A stretch of DNA of 64,000 bases. It comes from Cellvibrio sp. KY-YJ-3. Its GTDB lineage: Bacteria > Pseudomonadota > Gammaproteobacteria > Pseudomonadales > Cellvibrionaceae. Both the position numbers and the translations under genes were made by a program. Below, piece by piece: positions 20,375-30,245 of this stretch; the first letter of the stretch is position 1; every line of letters starts with the position of its first letter. The DNA is taken from the NCBI RefSeq assembly GCF_008806955.1, contig NZ_CP031727.1, positions 3,982,001 to 4,046,000 of the forward strand, written 5' to 3'. The notes beneath the pieces are model-generated. The model was not told the DNA's origin and searched no databases. It saw only the letters and a list, made by a program, of their open reading frames with translations.

Positions 20375-21678
20375 ACACCCGCCCTATGAATTCACCCCAA
20401 CAAAGCAGTTCCAGTAATACCAATTACAAAGGCTGGCGCGGTATCAAACGCGCCTTTGCTACGCCCTCGGCACTCACTATGCTGTTTTTGGGTTTTGGCT
20501 CGGGCTTACCGTTTTTATTGGTGGGCGCCACGCTCTCCACCTGGTTGCGCGATACGGGTGTAGCACTGAGTGTGATTGGCCTGATCAGTTATGCCAGTTT
20601 TTTTTACGTGCTGAAATTTTTGTGGGCCCCCTTGGTTGACCGCTACCCGCTGCCATTTTTAGGGCGCCGAAAAGGTTGGCTCGCGCTGTCGCAATTACTG
20701 CTAATGGGTGCGCTCGCGGGCATGGCACTAATGGGCCCGCAATCGTCGCTACTATTATTTGTTGTACTGGCGGGACTAGTTGCGTTTGCCGGCGCTACAC
20801 AAGACATAGTGGTTGATGCTTATCGCATTGAAGTAGCTCCGGTGGAATCGCAAGCGGCGCTCGCGGCAACCTATATTTTGGGCTATCGCTTCGGGTTGAT
20901 TTTATCAGGCGCCATCGCATTGTATTTAGCAGAACTCACTGGTTGGACGGTTGCTTATTTAATAATGGCCGCCTGTGTTTTGCTGCCGCTCTTTGCAGGG
21001 CTTTTATCCAAAGAACCGGCTGCACAGGAATTAATTGTGCGCGAAATTCGTTTGTGGGATGCATTTATAAAACCGTTTCAGGAGTTTTTCTCGCGCAACG
21101 GAATTTGGCTCGGATTGGCTTTATTAGCGTTCGTCGGGCTATTCAAACTACCGGATCAAATGATTGGCGTCTTGGCCGGGCCATTTTATTTAGACTCGGG
21201 CTACACCAAAGCCGATATAGCGACAGTCTCAAAAATTTACGGTGTTTGGATTGGTATCGCAGGCGCATTTCTGGGTGGGATTTGTATAGCCGCATTTAGT
21301 TTGCGCTCAATGCTAGTGGTAGCGGCACTTGCGGTATCTATTTCTAACATCACTTATCTATTGATGGCTTACAACCCCGGCCAAAGCTGGGCTTTCTTTG
21401 CCACGATCAGTGCCGACAATTTATCGCAAGGCTTTGCGGGTGTTGTGTTAGTCGCGTTTATGTCGAGCCTCACAAATCGCAACTTCACGGCAACGCAGTA
21501 TGCGTTACTCGTTTCTCTCGCACATTTACCGGGTAAATTTATTGGCGGTTTGTCAGGCTATATCGTGGAAGCCAGCAGCTATTCCGCCTTTTTTATCCTG
21601 AGTACTTTTTCGGTCGTACCTACCCTGCTACTGCTTGCGTGGATATGGCATCGCATCAAAGACGATAACCAGCAGTAA
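20371..21678 (+). CDS. ampG: AmpG-family muropeptide MFS transporter
   Basis: Inner-membrane permease that imports anhydromuropeptides for cell-wall recycling. It has 435 residues and about twelve hydrophobic segments. The N-terminal block LFLGFGSGLPFLLVGATLSTWL, PLVDRYPLPFLGRRKGWL and GATQDIVVDAYRIE are signatures of AmpG. Imported muropeptides are substrates of AmpD, encoded 1.6 kb away together with ampE. Overlaps the ATL gene (ATGA). Confidence 0.93.
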   Translation: MNTRPMNSPQQSSSSNTNYKGWRGIKRAFATPSALTMLFLGFGSGLPFLLVGATLSTWLRDTGVALSVIGLISYASFFYVLKFLWAPLVDRYPLPFLGRRKGWLALSQLLLMGALAGMALMGPQSSLLLFVVLAGLVAFAGATQDIVVDAYRIEVAPVESQAALAATYILGYRFGLILSGAIALYLAELTGWTVAYLIMAACVLLPLFAGLLSKEPAAQELIVREIRLWDAFIKPFQEFFSRNGIWLGLALLAFVGLFKLPDQMIGVLAGPFYLDSGYTKADIATVSKIYGVWIGIAGAFLGGICIAAFSLRSMLVVAALAVSISNITYLLMAYNPGQSWAFFATISADNLSQGFAGVVLVAFMSSLTNRNFTATQYALLVSLAHLPGKFIGGLSGYIVEASSYSAFFILSTFSVVPTLLLLAWIWHRIKDDNQQ

Positions 21679-21696
21679 ATCAGGGCATACAGCAAT

Positions 21697-21728
21697 AAAA
21701 AGGCCGCCGGATTTCTCCGGCGGCCTTT
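21697..21728. terminator. Bidirectional terminator between ampG and yajQ
   Basis: Nine-base stem ggccgccgg/ccggcggcc (21702-21725) with A-run before and TTT after. A second weaker palindrome, aatgttttt-cg-aaaacatt, follows at 21741-21760. Confidence 0.9.
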
Positions 21729-21773
21729 CAGTTTACAAACAATGTTTTTCGAAAACATTTTAGTTCTATGAAG

Positions 21774-22259
21774 CTAGTCCCTGAAGTTTTCAAACTGCAA
21801 TGGCATATCTATATCTTCTGCAGCACGCAACATGGCTATTGCCTCTTGCAGGTCGTCGCGCTTCTTGCCGGTAATACGCACTTGATCGCCCTGAATAGAA
21901 GCCTGCACTTTTAGCTTGCCATCTTTAACCATGCGCACAATTTTTTTCGCCAATTCAGTTTCCACGCCAGTGCGCACCACAATATCTTTTTTTACTTGCT
22001 TGCCTGAGGTTTTAACCGGCTTAACTTCCAAACATGAAACCCCGATACCATTTTTGTGCAAAGCACTGCGCAGAGAATCCAACATTGCATCAAGCTGATA
22101 TTCATTATCCGCCGTAATCGTAATTTCATATTCTTTGCGATCAAACTTGGCATCGACACCCTTGAAATCATAGCGACTAGTAATCACTTTACTTGCCTGA
22201 TCCACCGCGTTGGTAAGCGCATGTTTATCAACTTCGGAAACCACATCAAATGACGGCAT
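21774..22259 (-). CDS. yajQ: YajQ family nucleotide-binding protein
   Basis: Cytoplasmic protein of 161 residues: MPSFDVVSEVDKHALTNAVDQ start, SRYDFKGVDAKF, and KDGKLKVQASIQGDQVRITGKKRDDLQ, all family hallmarks. YajQ proteins bind cyclic di-GMP (shown in Xanthomonas) or other nucleotides and have been tied to virulence and phage transcription. It lies 48 bases downstream of ampE and may be the last gene of an ampD-ampE-yajQ unit. Confidence 0.95.
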   Translation of the reverse strand: MPSFDVVSEVDKHALTNAVDQASKVITSRYDFKGVDAKFDRKEYEITITADNEYQLDAMLDSLRSALHKNGIGVSCLEVKPVKTSGKQVKKDIVVRTGVETELAKKIVRMVKDGKLKVQASIQGDQVRITGKKRDDLQEAIAMLRAAEDIDMPLQFENFRD

Positions 22260-22307
22260 AACTAACCTCTTCCATACAAAATTAAATCATTAATAAACCA
22301 ACAACGG

Positions 22308-23285
22308 TCACACAACCAGCGTTGCAAACGCAATCGCACAAATCCAGAACAATAGCGAACGCGAATAGAGCGGTAAGCTCGATTTCACCAAGGCAAAAGA
22401 ATAAGCGGGCTCGGTATGGGTGGTGATTACGTCGCCAGTAAGATCCTCGATAATATCCTGCGTCTCTTCCGCCATTTCCTCTTCCATTTCGGCTTTTTCT
22501 TCACTGTTCATTTGTGCCATAGCCGCTGTTGAGCAGTCCGTTGGGGCACCCAGTGCACCGCGCAAACATTCATTCAAGACATAGTCGGATGGACTTTGGG
22601 TATCCAATAAATTTTTGCGCAAAGGGCAGGTTTCAAAATTACCAACAAACGCCCAGGTTACGCCCATTAAACGTACCGCCGGCAGTTCAAGTAACCACAA
22701 CCACTTGCTCGCTGTACCGAAAGCATCACTTTCCAGTGGCGAAAAATCGCGATAGAGCACACTTAAACGATAGAGCAAAGCACCAAATGGTCCCGCGATA
22801 AAAAACCAGAAAAGTACAGCAAAACTGCGCTCAAACCCGCGATAGGCAATGACCTTCAATGCCTCCGTATGCAATTCGCGCCAATCTGAAACTTCAGCGC
22901 TGTTATGATCCGCCGGAGTATTGCCGCGTAGACGATCAATCAACTGCGCCGCCGCCACACCATCACCCCGTGTTGCAAGTGCAATATATTCGCGTGCATC
23001 AACCAAAATGTTGCCGCGCCCCAAGCTATACAACAACACCGGCACATAGAGGAAAAACAACCAGTGTTTACCTGCAAATTCATTGATCAGCAAGAAAATA
23101 AATATCAACGCTACCAATGGAATTAGCAGCGCCAAGAGTAGCGGAGGAATGGGCGATGCGGAAAATCCGGGGATTTTTTGCAGGCGGTTGATTAGCCATT
23201 TAAACCAGCCATCGTAATGAATGAAGCTGGCAGAGCCGAGCCAGTAAACGATTGCAAGAACAACAACCAAGCTGAGAAAAATCAT
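22308..23285 (-). CDS. ampE: Regulatory signalling modulator AmpE
   Basis: Inner-membrane protein of 325 residues with hydrophobic segments at the N-terminus (IFLSLVVVLAIVYWLG), about 48-68, 75-90, 155-175 and at the C-terminus. The motif VDAREYIALATRGD and SFAVLFWFFIAGPFGALLYRL match the AmpE family. It is encoded directly after ampD, as in Enterobacteria and Pseudomonas, where it modulates AmpC beta-lactamase induction. An acidic Glu/Met-rich stretch (about 255-275) is a local peculiarity. Confidence 0.92.
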   Translation of the reverse strand: MIFLSLVVVLAIVYWLGSASFIHYDGWFKWLINRLQKIPGFSASPIPPLLLALLIPLVALIFIFLLINEFAGKHWLFFLYVPVLLYSLGRGNILVDAREYIALATRGDGVAAAQLIDRLRGNTPADHNSAEVSDWRELHTEALKVIAYRGFERSFAVLFWFFIAGPFGALLYRLSVLYRDFSPLESDAFGTASKWLWLLELPAVRLMGVTWAFVGNFETCPLRKNLLDTQSPSDYVLNECLRGALGAPTDCSTAAMAQMNSEEKAEMEEEMAEETQDIIEDLTGDVITTHTEPAYSFALVKSSLPLYSRSLLFWICAIAFATLVV

Positions 23286-23328
23286 TGTGTTTTATCACTC
23301 ATCGGTCAATAAATGTGAAGCGAGGGCT

Positions 23329-23889
23329 TTATTCAAGCGCTCTGCGAAAACGCTGCCAATCAAAGGCGGGGCCCGGGTCGGTCTTGCGTCCGGGCGCTAT
23401 ATGCTCATGACCAGTGATGCGCTCAGGCGTTAGTTTAGGATAAGTCAGCATCAACTGGCGAGTAACTTTCTCCAGCGCGCGATATTGGGCATCGCTGTAA
23501 GGCAGCTCATCGGTGCCCTCCAGCTCTATGCCAATACTGTAATCATTACAGTTGGGAACCCCGTCAAAACTGGAGGCACCCGCGTGCCAGGCGCGCGCAG
23601 TAAATGGGGCAAATTGGGTAATTGCACCATCGCGCTCAATAAATAAATGTGCAGAAACCGCTAAACCAGCAATAGTCGAAAAATAAGGATGTTCATTCGC
23701 ATCGAGCTTATTTTGAAAAAATGCCTGCACATAACCACCCCCAAATTCACCCGGCGGCAAACTGATATTGTGCACCACGAGCAAACTGATATCCGCCGTC
23801 TCCGGTCGCTCATTAATATTGGGCGATGGACAAATGCGGGCACCACTTAGCCAACCATCGCAAATCTCAAAAGCATTATTTATCGTCAT
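23329..23889 (-). CDS. ampD: 1,6-anhydro-N-acetylmuramyl-L-alanine amidase AmpD
   Basis: Zinc amidase that cleaves the stem peptide from recycled anhydromuropeptides in the cytoplasm, 186 residues. Zinc-site and active-site features are visible: VVHNISLPPGEFGG with the first His, and GHEHIAPGRKTDPGPAFDW with the His and Asp of the second site. The protein lacks a signal peptide, as expected for cytosolic AmpD. Four-gene context with ampE and ampG supports the assignment. Loss of AmpD typically derepresses AmpC. Confidence 0.96.
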   Translation of the reverse strand: MTINNAFEICDGWLSGARICPSPNINERPETADISLLVVHNISLPPGEFGGGYVQAFFQNKLDANEHPYFSTIAGLAVSAHLFIERDGAITQFAPFTARAWHAGASSFDGVPNCNDYSIGIELEGTDELPYSDAQYRALEKVTRQLMLTYPKLTPERITGHEHIAPGRKTDPGPAFDWQRFRRALE

Positions 23890-23900
23890 GATGCACCTGT

Positions 23901-25382
23901 TTATGCGGGAATGGTGCGATCTTCCGCCCAGCGCCGCAATTGTGAAATCTGCTCAGCCATGACCACCGACAAGGGGCTAGTAGCCGCGATTTCACCTAAC
24001 AAAATATCAGTGGTCAGCGCCCGCGCTTCTGCGGCTGCAGAATAAAGCGCCGCGATAATCGCCTGCTCAATTTCTGAACCGGAGAAACCGTCACTCGCAT
24101 CCGCCAAACGCAGCAAATCAAATTGCTGTGGGTCGCAGCCGCGTTTGCGCAAGTGAATAGAAAAAATATCCTGCCGCACGGCTGCCTCTGGCAAATCCAC
24201 GAAAAAGATTTCATCCAACCGACCTTTGCGGATCAACTCCGGCGGTAAACGCGAAATATCATTACTGGTGGCAACAATAAACACCCGCGAACGACGCTCT
24301 GCCATCCAGGTCAATAATGTGCCCAATAAACGTTGCGACACGCCATTATCGTTGCCGTCTTGCGCCATGCCTTTTTCAATTTCATCCAACCAGAGCACAC
24401 AGGGCGACATGGCATCCGCCAATTTGAGCGCCTCGCGTAGGTTGCGCTCGGTTTCTCCGTGAAATTTATTGTAGAGCGCACCAACATCCATACGCATTAA
24501 TGGCAACCCCCAAAGCCCCGCTACAGCTTTGGCGGCGAGACTTTTACCACCACCCTGTATACCGAGTAGCAAAATGCCCTTAGGGCGATCAAGTTTGGAA
24601 TCTTCATCATTAAAGGCGCCGCGTCGCGTGAGTAGCCAGCGCTTTAGGTTCTGTAAACCGCCGACATTGGAGAAATCCTCCGTCTGCTGCTCAAAGCTGA
24701 CCACGCCCTCCATATCCAGTAGCGCAAATTTGGATTTATTGATTTTGGGCAAGTCGTCTTCATTGAGCGAACCATCATTCCAAATCGCGCTGCGCACGAG
24801 ACGACGCACATCACTGATACTCATGCCCTGCAGATTGTTCACCACTTTTTTGAGGGTGATATTATCGGTTTTCACCCGCGCACCCGCGTGGCGATCCGAC
24901 CAGTCTTTGGCTTCCTCTCGAATGATCTCCATAATTTTGTCGTCACTCGGCAACGTCAATGCATAGGACGCACTGTAGCGTGACAACTCCGGCGGCAAGC
25001 GCAGTTGATAGCTCAGCAGTACCAGCGTATGGGGCACCGCAAAATGATTGAGCGCGATATCTTTTAGCAGGCGCACCACTTGCGCGTTATCCGCCAGAAA
25101 TGGATGCAAATCGCACAAGGCGAACATAGCGGGCTGGTGCAATTGCTTGATATGACGCAGCATTTCCTCAGGGTCATTTAACGCGCTGGCCTTGGGCACC
25201 AACTGCGGGCCAAAACTCAAACGAGCCAAACCATCGGTGAGCGACCAGCGATGCAAATCTTTGCCCTGGGTATTTGCTACTTTCAGCAATACATCCAGTG
25301 CTTTTTTCTCTTCGAAGGTTTCTATCACTACCAATGGGATACGGGCATCCAACAGCAGTTTTATTTCGTTTACATCTTGCAC
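23901..25382 (-). CDS. Ycf46-like AAA ATPase
   Basis: A 493-residue AAA+ protein with a non-AAA N-terminal half (about 1-235) and one AAA module: Walker A GIQGGGKS (274-281), Walker B CVLWLDEIEKG (328-338), an arginine-finger region RRSRVFIVATSNDISRLPPEL and a C-terminal lid. It resembles plastid/cyanobacterial Ycf46 and is common in proteobacteria; no function is firmly assigned. I start at GTG 25382, six bases after AAGGAG; an in-frame TTG at 25421 lacks such a site. Its stop lies 11 bases upstream of ampD, so co-transcription is likely. Confidence 0.85.
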   Translation of the reverse strand: MQDVNEIKLLLDARIPLVVIETFEEKKALDVLLKVANTQGKDLHRWSLTDGLARLSFGPQLVPKASALNDPEEMLRHIKQLHQPAMFALCDLHPFLADNAQVVRLLKDIALNHFAVPHTLVLLSYQLRLPPELSRYSASYALTLPSDDKIMEIIREEAKDWSDRHAGARVKTDNITLKKVVNNLQGMSISDVRRLVRSAIWNDGSLNEDDLPKINKSKFALLDMEGVVSFEQQTEDFSNVGGLQNLKRWLLTRRGAFNDEDSKLDRPKGILLLGIQGGGKSLAAKAVAGLWGLPLMRMDVGALYNKFHGETERNLREALKLADAMSPCVLWLDEIEKGMAQDGNDNGVSQRLLGTLLTWMAERRSRVFIVATSNDISRLPPELIRKGRLDEIFFVDLPEAAVRQDIFSIHLRKRGCDPQQFDLLRLADASDGFSGSEIEQAIIAALYSAAAEARALTTDILLGEIAATSPLSVVMAEQISQLRRWAEDRTIPA

Positions 25383-25546
25383 GCTTGTCTCCTTCGAGCA
25401 GGAAATGAATTCAAGGCGCAAGCATGCAGTGCGACATGCCGGCTTGCAATGGTTTGATGCAACGCAAACAAATGCACCAAGGCATAAGTGCCGAGCCGGA
25501 CGATTTCTGTTTAAATAGCCTTATTATTGTTTCAAGGTGACGCACC

Positions 25547-26194
25547 ATGCCCCAGATTAGACACAGTTTCATCGACAACCTGATTATTAATGCCGACCGC
25601 GCCCTACGCACTCTCGCAGCCGGAAGTGACATGTCATGCGAGCGCCCATCACCGGCACAACCCCTGAATGAAGCGGCGCTATCAGAGGCCGAGCGAAAAA
25701 AATCTGCAGCACTGATGCGCGTAAATCACACCGGTGAAGTCTGCGCCCAAGCGCTCTATCAAGGGCAAGCTCTCACCGCCAAGCTGCCCCATGTGCGCGC
25801 TGAAATGGAGCATGCTGCCGCCGAGGAAATTGATCATTTAGTCTGGTGCCAGCAACGTATCGACGCTTTAGGTAGCCATACCAGTTATTTAAATCCAGTA
25901 TGGTACGGCCTCTCATTCATGATTGGCGCAGGTGCAGGTTTGGTCAGCGACAAGGTGAGTTTAGGCTTTGTCGCCGCAACGGAAGATCAGGTTTGTAAGC
26001 ATCTGCAACATCACTTAGCCGAGCTACCGCAGGAAGATCTGCGCAGCCGAGCAGTAGTAGAACAAATGCTGGAAGATGAAGCGCGCCATGCCGATATGGC
26101 ACTCAGCGCTGGCGGTTATCGTTTCCCGGCGCCGGTAAAAGGAGTGATGACACTGGTATCCAAACTGATGACCAGCACCAGCTATCGCATTTAG
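25547..26194 (+). CDS. coq7: Demethoxyubiquinone hydroxylase Coq7
   Basis: Di-iron monooxygenase of ubiquinone synthesis (2-polyprenyl-3-methyl-6-methoxy-1,4-benzoquinol hydroxylation), 215 residues. Iron ligands are in [27 protein letters not shown] and [14 protein letters not shown]. The membrane-associating helix [15 protein letters not shown] is present. It diverges from the AAA ATPase gene and is monocistronic, closed by a strong terminator. Confidence 0.96.
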   Translation: MPQIRHSFIDNLIINADRALRTLAAGSDMSCERPSPAQPLNEAALSEAERKKSAALMRVNHTGEVCAQALYQGQALTAKLPHVRAEMEHAAAEEIDHLVWCQQRIDALGSHTSYLNPVWYGLSFMIGAGAGLVSDKVSLGFVAATEDQVCKHLQHHLAELPQEDLRSRAVVEQMLEDEARHADMALSAGGYRFPAPVKGVMTLVSKLMTSTSYRI

Positions 26195-26230
26195 CTGCCT
26201 ATCAAACAAAGCTCCTCTACCACCCTGTCA

Positions 26231-26271
26231 AAAACAACAATGCCCGCACTAAGCGGGCATTGTTGTTTTTT
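26231..26271. terminator. Bidirectional terminator between coq7 and the OsmC gene
   Basis: Long perfect hairpin: aaaacaacaatgcccgc pairs with gcgggcattgttgtttt around a five-base loop, with T-runs on both strands. Confidence 0.95.
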
Positions 26272-26299
26272 GATTTCAGAGCCGCAGTGCGGAAGAAAA

Positions 26300-26719
26300 T
26301 CAGGCCTCACGAATCTCATAGGAATGGGTAATTTCCACGCCCCCCGCTTCCAACATGATAGAAGCAGAGCAATATTTGGTCGCCGATAACTCAACCGCAC
26401 GTTTCACTTGCGCTTCTTTAAGCTCTTTTCCTGTCACCAAAAACTTCATATGAATTTTGGTAAAGGGTGAAGGAACGCCCTCAGCACGCTCGGCTTCCAG
26501 TTCACAACGGCAGTCGGTGACTTGCTGACGCGCTTTGGTGAGAATACTCATCACATCGAACGAAGAGCAGCCACCCAAGCCAATCAACAACATTTCCATT
26601 GGGCGCACACCGGTATTACGTCCACCGTGATCGGGAGGACCATCCATTAATACTGCGTGACCACTACCTGACTCACCTAAAAATTGAGCACCATCTACCC
26701 ACTTAACTACTGCTTGCAT
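26300..26719 (-). CDS. OsmC family protein (YhfA-like)
   Basis: 139 residues with the OsmC/Ohr fold. The two redox cysteines are visible in GLGGCSSFDV and TKYCSASIML. Overall sequence is nearer the YhfA-type subgroup than the Ohr peroxidases (GGRNTGVRPMEMLLIGLGGCSSFDV is characteristic). Likely a thiol-dependent peroxide-reducing or related protein; substrate not known. It diverges from vfr across a 278-base spacer. Confidence 0.87.
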   Translation of the reverse strand: MQAVVKWVDGAQFLGESGSGHAVLMDGPPDHGGRNTGVRPMEMLLIGLGGCSSFDVMSILTKARQQVTDCRCELEAERAEGVPSPFTKIHMKFLVTGKELKEAQVKRAVELSATKYCSASIMLEAGGVEITHSYEIREA

Positions 26720-26997
26720 AGGATTGTACCGCCAGAAAAATCGTGTTTAAAAATAGGCGCTTAGCGTAACACAGCGACCATAGAAATCGAAAATGTCACG
26801 AAAATCAACGTACAGCACAGATTTAGCGTTTTTTTGTAGACAATTCATTTGTCTGAGCTTATAACTGCATCACAAATTTTAAGGTTGTTTTGGCATATCT
26901 CTAGCTGTACTTTAAGCCTGTGTCATAATAAATTTTATATCCGAAATAGTGATATAAATACTAACTAATTATTACCTTTTATCATTGGAGCCACACC

Positions 26998-27633
26998 TTG
27001 GTCGCTGTCTCACTCACACCGCACATTAAGAATGTGGAAGAATTTCTGGTTCATTGTCATCGCCGTCGTTATCCAGCCAAGAGTACTATTATCTACGCCG
27101 GCGACAAAAGCGACTCGCTCTACTACATAGTCAAAGGTTCAGTGACCGTACTGATTGAAGACGATGAGGGCCACGAAATGATCGTTGCCTATCTCAATGA
27201 CGGTGACTTTTTTGGCGAAATGGGGTTGTTCGATGACAAAGACTCCCGCAGCGCTTGGGTGCGTGCAAAATCGGAATGTGAAGTCGCTGAAATCAGCTAT
27301 GCCAAATTTCAGGAGATTTCTGAAGACCATCCTGAGTTTTTGTTTGCACTTGGCAGCCAAATGGCGCGCCGCTTGCGCGCAACTACGCGTAAAGTGGGCG
27401 ATTTAGCATTTTTGGATGTAACCGGTCGCGTTGCACGTACGCTGCTGGAGCTGTGTAAGGAACCAGACGCAATGACCCACCCCGACGGCATGCAAATTAA
27501 AATCACGCGTCAGGAAATTGGTCGCATAGTGGGCTGTTCGCGCGAAATGGTTGGCCGCGTACTCAAGACCTTAGAAGAACAAGGCTTGGTGATGGTGAAA
27601 GGCAAAACCATGGTGGTTTACGGTACTCGCTAA
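26998..27633 (+). CDS. vfr: cAMP-activated global regulator Vfr/CRP
   Basis: Transcription factor of 211 residues. The cyclic-nucleotide-binding domain carries [22 protein letters not shown], matching the cAMP phosphate-binding cassette. A long dimerisation helix follows. The helix-turn-helix [20 protein letters not shown] is identical in character to Pseudomonas Vfr. The start is TTG at 26998, with GGAG eight bases upstream; homology begins at once (MVA, then [17 protein letters not shown]), so the unusual start is well supported. It is likely a regulator of many genes, including chemotaxis and exopolysaccharide loci. Confidence 0.95.
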   Translation: MVAVSLTPHIKNVEEFLVHCHRRRYPAKSTIIYAGDKSDSLYYIVKGSVTVLIEDDEGHEMIVAYLNDGDFFGEMGLFDDKDSRSAWVRAKSECEVAEISYAKFQEISEDHPEFLFALGSQMARRLRATTRKVGDLAFLDVTGRVARTLLELCKEPDAMTHPDGMQIKITRQEIGRIVGCSREMVGRVLKTLEEQGLVMVKGKTMVVYGTR

Positions 27634-27647
27634 TACTTTTGCTTAGC

Positions 27648-27686
27648 TAAAAAACAAAGCCCGCTGAATGCGGGCTTTGTTTTTTC
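27648..27686. terminator. Bidirectional terminator between vfr and trpC
   Basis: Stem aaacaaagcccgc/gcgggctttgttt with flanking A- and T-runs; serves the convergent vfr and trp transcripts. Confidence 0.93.
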
Positions 27687-27721
27687 TACTACCGGAAAAT
27701 CGGCCAATCAATGTAATGCAG

Positions 27722-28519
27722 TTAAGCGAAAAACTCCGCAAGTGCTACACCCGGCTCATCCGCACGCATAAATGCCTCACCCACCAAAAATGCATTTACA
27801 TTCTTGCAGCGCATAGCCTGTACATCGGCTGGAGCGAGAATTCCGCTTTCTGTTACCACGATACGGTCGCTACCGATTTTATCCAGCAACTTATATGTCG
27901 TTTCCAGTGTTACATCAAAGGTATGCAAATTGCGGTTGTTAATACCGATTAATTTATTCGGCAATTCCAGCGCGACATCCAGCTCGGCTTCATCGTGGAC
28001 TTCCACCAAGACATCCAACCCGATTGATTGTGCCAGCGTATTAAGCTCTGTTAACTTCTCAGGAGTGAGCGCTGCAACAATCAACAATACGCAATCTGCA
28101 CCCATGGCTCTGGCTTCGTAGATCTGGTACTCATCCACCAGGAAGTCTTTACGAATCACGGGCAAACTCACTGCAGCGCGAGCTTGTTGCAAATATTCAT
28201 CAGCCCCTTGGAAAAAATCCACATCGGTTAAGATCGACAAACAGGCAGCACCGCCCTGCTCATAGGAACGAGCGAGTTCGGCGGGCACAAAGTGCTCGCG
28301 AATCACACCTTTACTAGGTGATGCTTTTTTAATTTCTGCAATCACACCGGCTTTGCCTTGTGCGATTTTGCTTTCGATCGCTTTTACAAAACCACGCGCA
28401 GGCGCTTGTAATGCAGCCTTTGCCTTTAATTGCTCCAGTGAAACCTGCGCTTTGCGCTCCGCAATTTCTTCCCACTTTCGCGCAATAATTTTACGTAGTA
28501 CGGTTGGTGTGTCGGACAT
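27722..28519 (-). CDS. trpC: Indole-3-glycerol phosphate synthase
   Basis: Tryptophan synthesis: closes the indole ring from CdRP. It has 265 residues in a TIM barrel: [14 protein letters not shown] (substrate Lys), [59 protein letters not shown] and VTESGI. The start at 28519 ([12 protein letters not shown]) is chosen by homology; the frame is open upstream through trpD, but that part is not family sequence. It is monofunctional (no TrpF domain) and is the last gene of trpEGDC. Confidence 0.96.
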   Translation of the reverse strand: MSDTPTVLRKIIARKWEEIAERKAQVSLEQLKAKAALQAPARGFVKAIESKIAQGKAGVIAEIKKASPSKGVIREHFVPAELARSYEQGGAACLSILTDVDFFQGADEYLQQARAAVSLPVIRKDFLVDEYQIYEARAMGADCVLLIVAALTPEKLTELNTLAQSIGLDVLVEVHDEAELDVALELPNKLIGINNRNLHTFDVTLETTYKLLDKIGSDRIVVTESGILAPADVQAMRCKNVNAFLVGEAFMRADEPGVALAEFFA

Positions 28520-28547
28520 GAATAATTTCCAGAGACAATCGATAAGG

Positions 28548-29579
28548 TTATTGCAAATATTGGGTAAAAGCAGCGAGCTCACGGATCTTTTCGCCAGCCA
28601 AACTGCTGCCAATCGCATCGCGCGCCATTTCCACGCCATCCGACAAGCTGCTCGCCACACCGCTAACATAAATCGCCGCGCCGGCATTGAGCGCAATGAT
28701 ATCCGCCGCTTTTTCAGCATATTGGCCGCGCCGATTACCCAGCGCATCGCGGATCAACAGGAGTGAATCTTCAGCATTGCTCACACTTAAGCCAATCAAA
28801 CTTTTGGACTGCATACCAAAATCTTCCGGCTTAATAATGTACTCACGAATCTCGCCATTTTTTAATTCGGCGATTTGGGTTTCGGTAGCAAGGCTAATCT
28901 CATCCAAGCCATCTTTAGCATGCACCACCATCACATGCTCGCTGCCTAAACGACCCAACACTTCCGCCATAGGTTTGCAAAGCTCGCCATTGAATACACC
29001 AATTACCTGACGCTTTACATTGGCAGGATTTGTCATTGGGCCGAGCATATTAAAAATAGTGCGCATTCCCAGTTCTTTGCGCGGACCAATGGCATGACGC
29101 ATTGCGCTGTGATGAGCAGGCGCGAACATAAAACCCACACCAATTTCACGCACGCAGCGCGCAACTTGCTCGGCAGTAATATCCAATTTAATGCCTGCTG
29201 CCTCCAATACATCAGCACTACCGGTGGAGCTGGATACCGAACGATTGCCATGCTTAGCCACGCGACCACCCGCTGCCGCCACTACAAATGCACTCGCGGT
29301 TGAGACGTTGAATAAATTGGCTCCATCACCGCCAGTGCCACAGGTATCAACCAGGAAATCGACATTAATATCTACCGGTGTTGCCAACTCGCGCATAACC
29401 ATAGCCGCGCCGGTGATTTCATCCAGGGTTTCACCCTTCATACGCAGGGCAACCAAAAAACCACCAATTTGGGCGGGCGTGGCTCCGCCAGTCATCACAA
29501 TACGCATCACGGAAATCATTTCTTCCGTGGTCAAATCGATTCGCGCCACCAGTTTTGTTAAGGCTTGTTTGATATCCAT
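28548..29579 (-). CDS. trpD: Anthranilate phosphoribosyltransferase
   Basis: Transfers phosphoribose to anthranilate. 343 residues with [17 protein letters not shown] (PRPP loop) and [18 protein letters not shown], followed by [11 protein letters not shown] and [16 protein letters not shown] 29579 has AGGGG eight bases upstream; an ATG two codons earlier is too near it. 84 bases separate it from trpG. Confidence 0.97.
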   Translation of the reverse strand: MDIKQALTKLVARIDLTTEEMISVMRIVMTGGATPAQIGGFLVALRMKGETLDEITGAAMVMRELATPVDINVDFLVDTCGTGGDGANLFNVSTASAFVVAAAGGRVAKHGNRSVSSSTGSADVLEAAGIKLDITAEQVARCVREIGVGFMFAPAHHSAMRHAIGPRKELGMRTIFNMLGPMTNPANVKRQVIGVFNGELCKPMAEVLGRLGSEHVMVVHAKDGLDEISLATETQIAELKNGEIREYIIKPEDFGMQSKSLIGLSVSNAEDSLLLIRDALGNRRGQYAEKAADIIALNAGAAIYVSGVASSLSDGVEMARDAIGSSLAGEKIRELAAFTQYLQ

Positions 29580-29663
29580 TGCCATTACCCCTTTTAGAAT
29601 GAGCACAGACTTAAAGAATGCGCTGTTTTTGTAGTCAGTAAGTCAGGAGCGATAAATTCAATT

Positions 29664-30245
29664 TTAATATGCCGTTAAAAAATTGCGCAGCATATCGTGA
29701 CCATGTTCGGTCAAGATGGATTCAGGGTGAAACTGTACCCCTTCCACAGCCAGAGTTTTATGTTTAACACCCATAATTTCCGCGATGCTGCCGTCATCGT
29801 TTTGGGTCCAGGCGGTAATTTCCAAACAATCGGGCAGCGATTCTTTTTCAATAACCAACGAGTGATAACGCGTTGCTTGAAATGGATTACTCAAACCCTT
29901 AAAAACGCCGATATTGCTGTGGTACACAGGCGAAGTTTTGCCATGCATCACATAGGGCGCACGGATTACCTTGCCGCCAAACGCCTGGCCAATGCTCTGG
30001 TGCCCAAGACAAACACCCAATAAGGGAATTTTACCCGCAAAAGTTTTTATGGTTTCAACCGATATCCCAGCCTCAGTGGGTGTGCAAGGGCCGGGAGAAA
30101 TGACGATTTTTTCTGGCGCTAAAACAGCTATCTCGGCTACGGTAATTTCATCATTGCGCACCACTTTGATATCAGCACCAAGCTCACCAAAATATTGCAC
30201 CAGGTTGTAGGTAAAGGAGTCGTAGTTATCAATCATCAAAATCAT
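29664..30245 (-). CDS. trpG: Anthranilate synthase component II (glutamine amidotransferase)
   Basis: Supplies ammonia to TrpE. 193 residues, class I amidotransferase: nucleophile Cys in [17 protein letters not shown], and the His-Glu pair in [15 protein letters not shown]. Its ATG overlaps the trpE stop by four bases, ensuring coupled synthesis of the two subunits. Confidence 0.97.
   Translation of the reverse strand: MILMIDNYDSFTYNLVQYFGELGADIKVVRNDEITVAEIAVLAPEKIVISPGPCTPTEAGISVETIKTFAGKIPLLGVCLGHQSIGQAFGGKVIRAPYVMHGKTSPVYHSNIGVFKGLSNPFQATRYHSLVIEKESLPDCLEITAWTQNDDGSIAEIMGVKHKTLAVEGVQFHPESILTEHGHDMLRNFLTAY

Noticed and set aside
26761-26940. CRP/Vfr binding site upstream of vfr
   Set aside because: Only half-sites such as TCACA occur; no TGTGA-N6-TCACA palindrome of acceptable quality.
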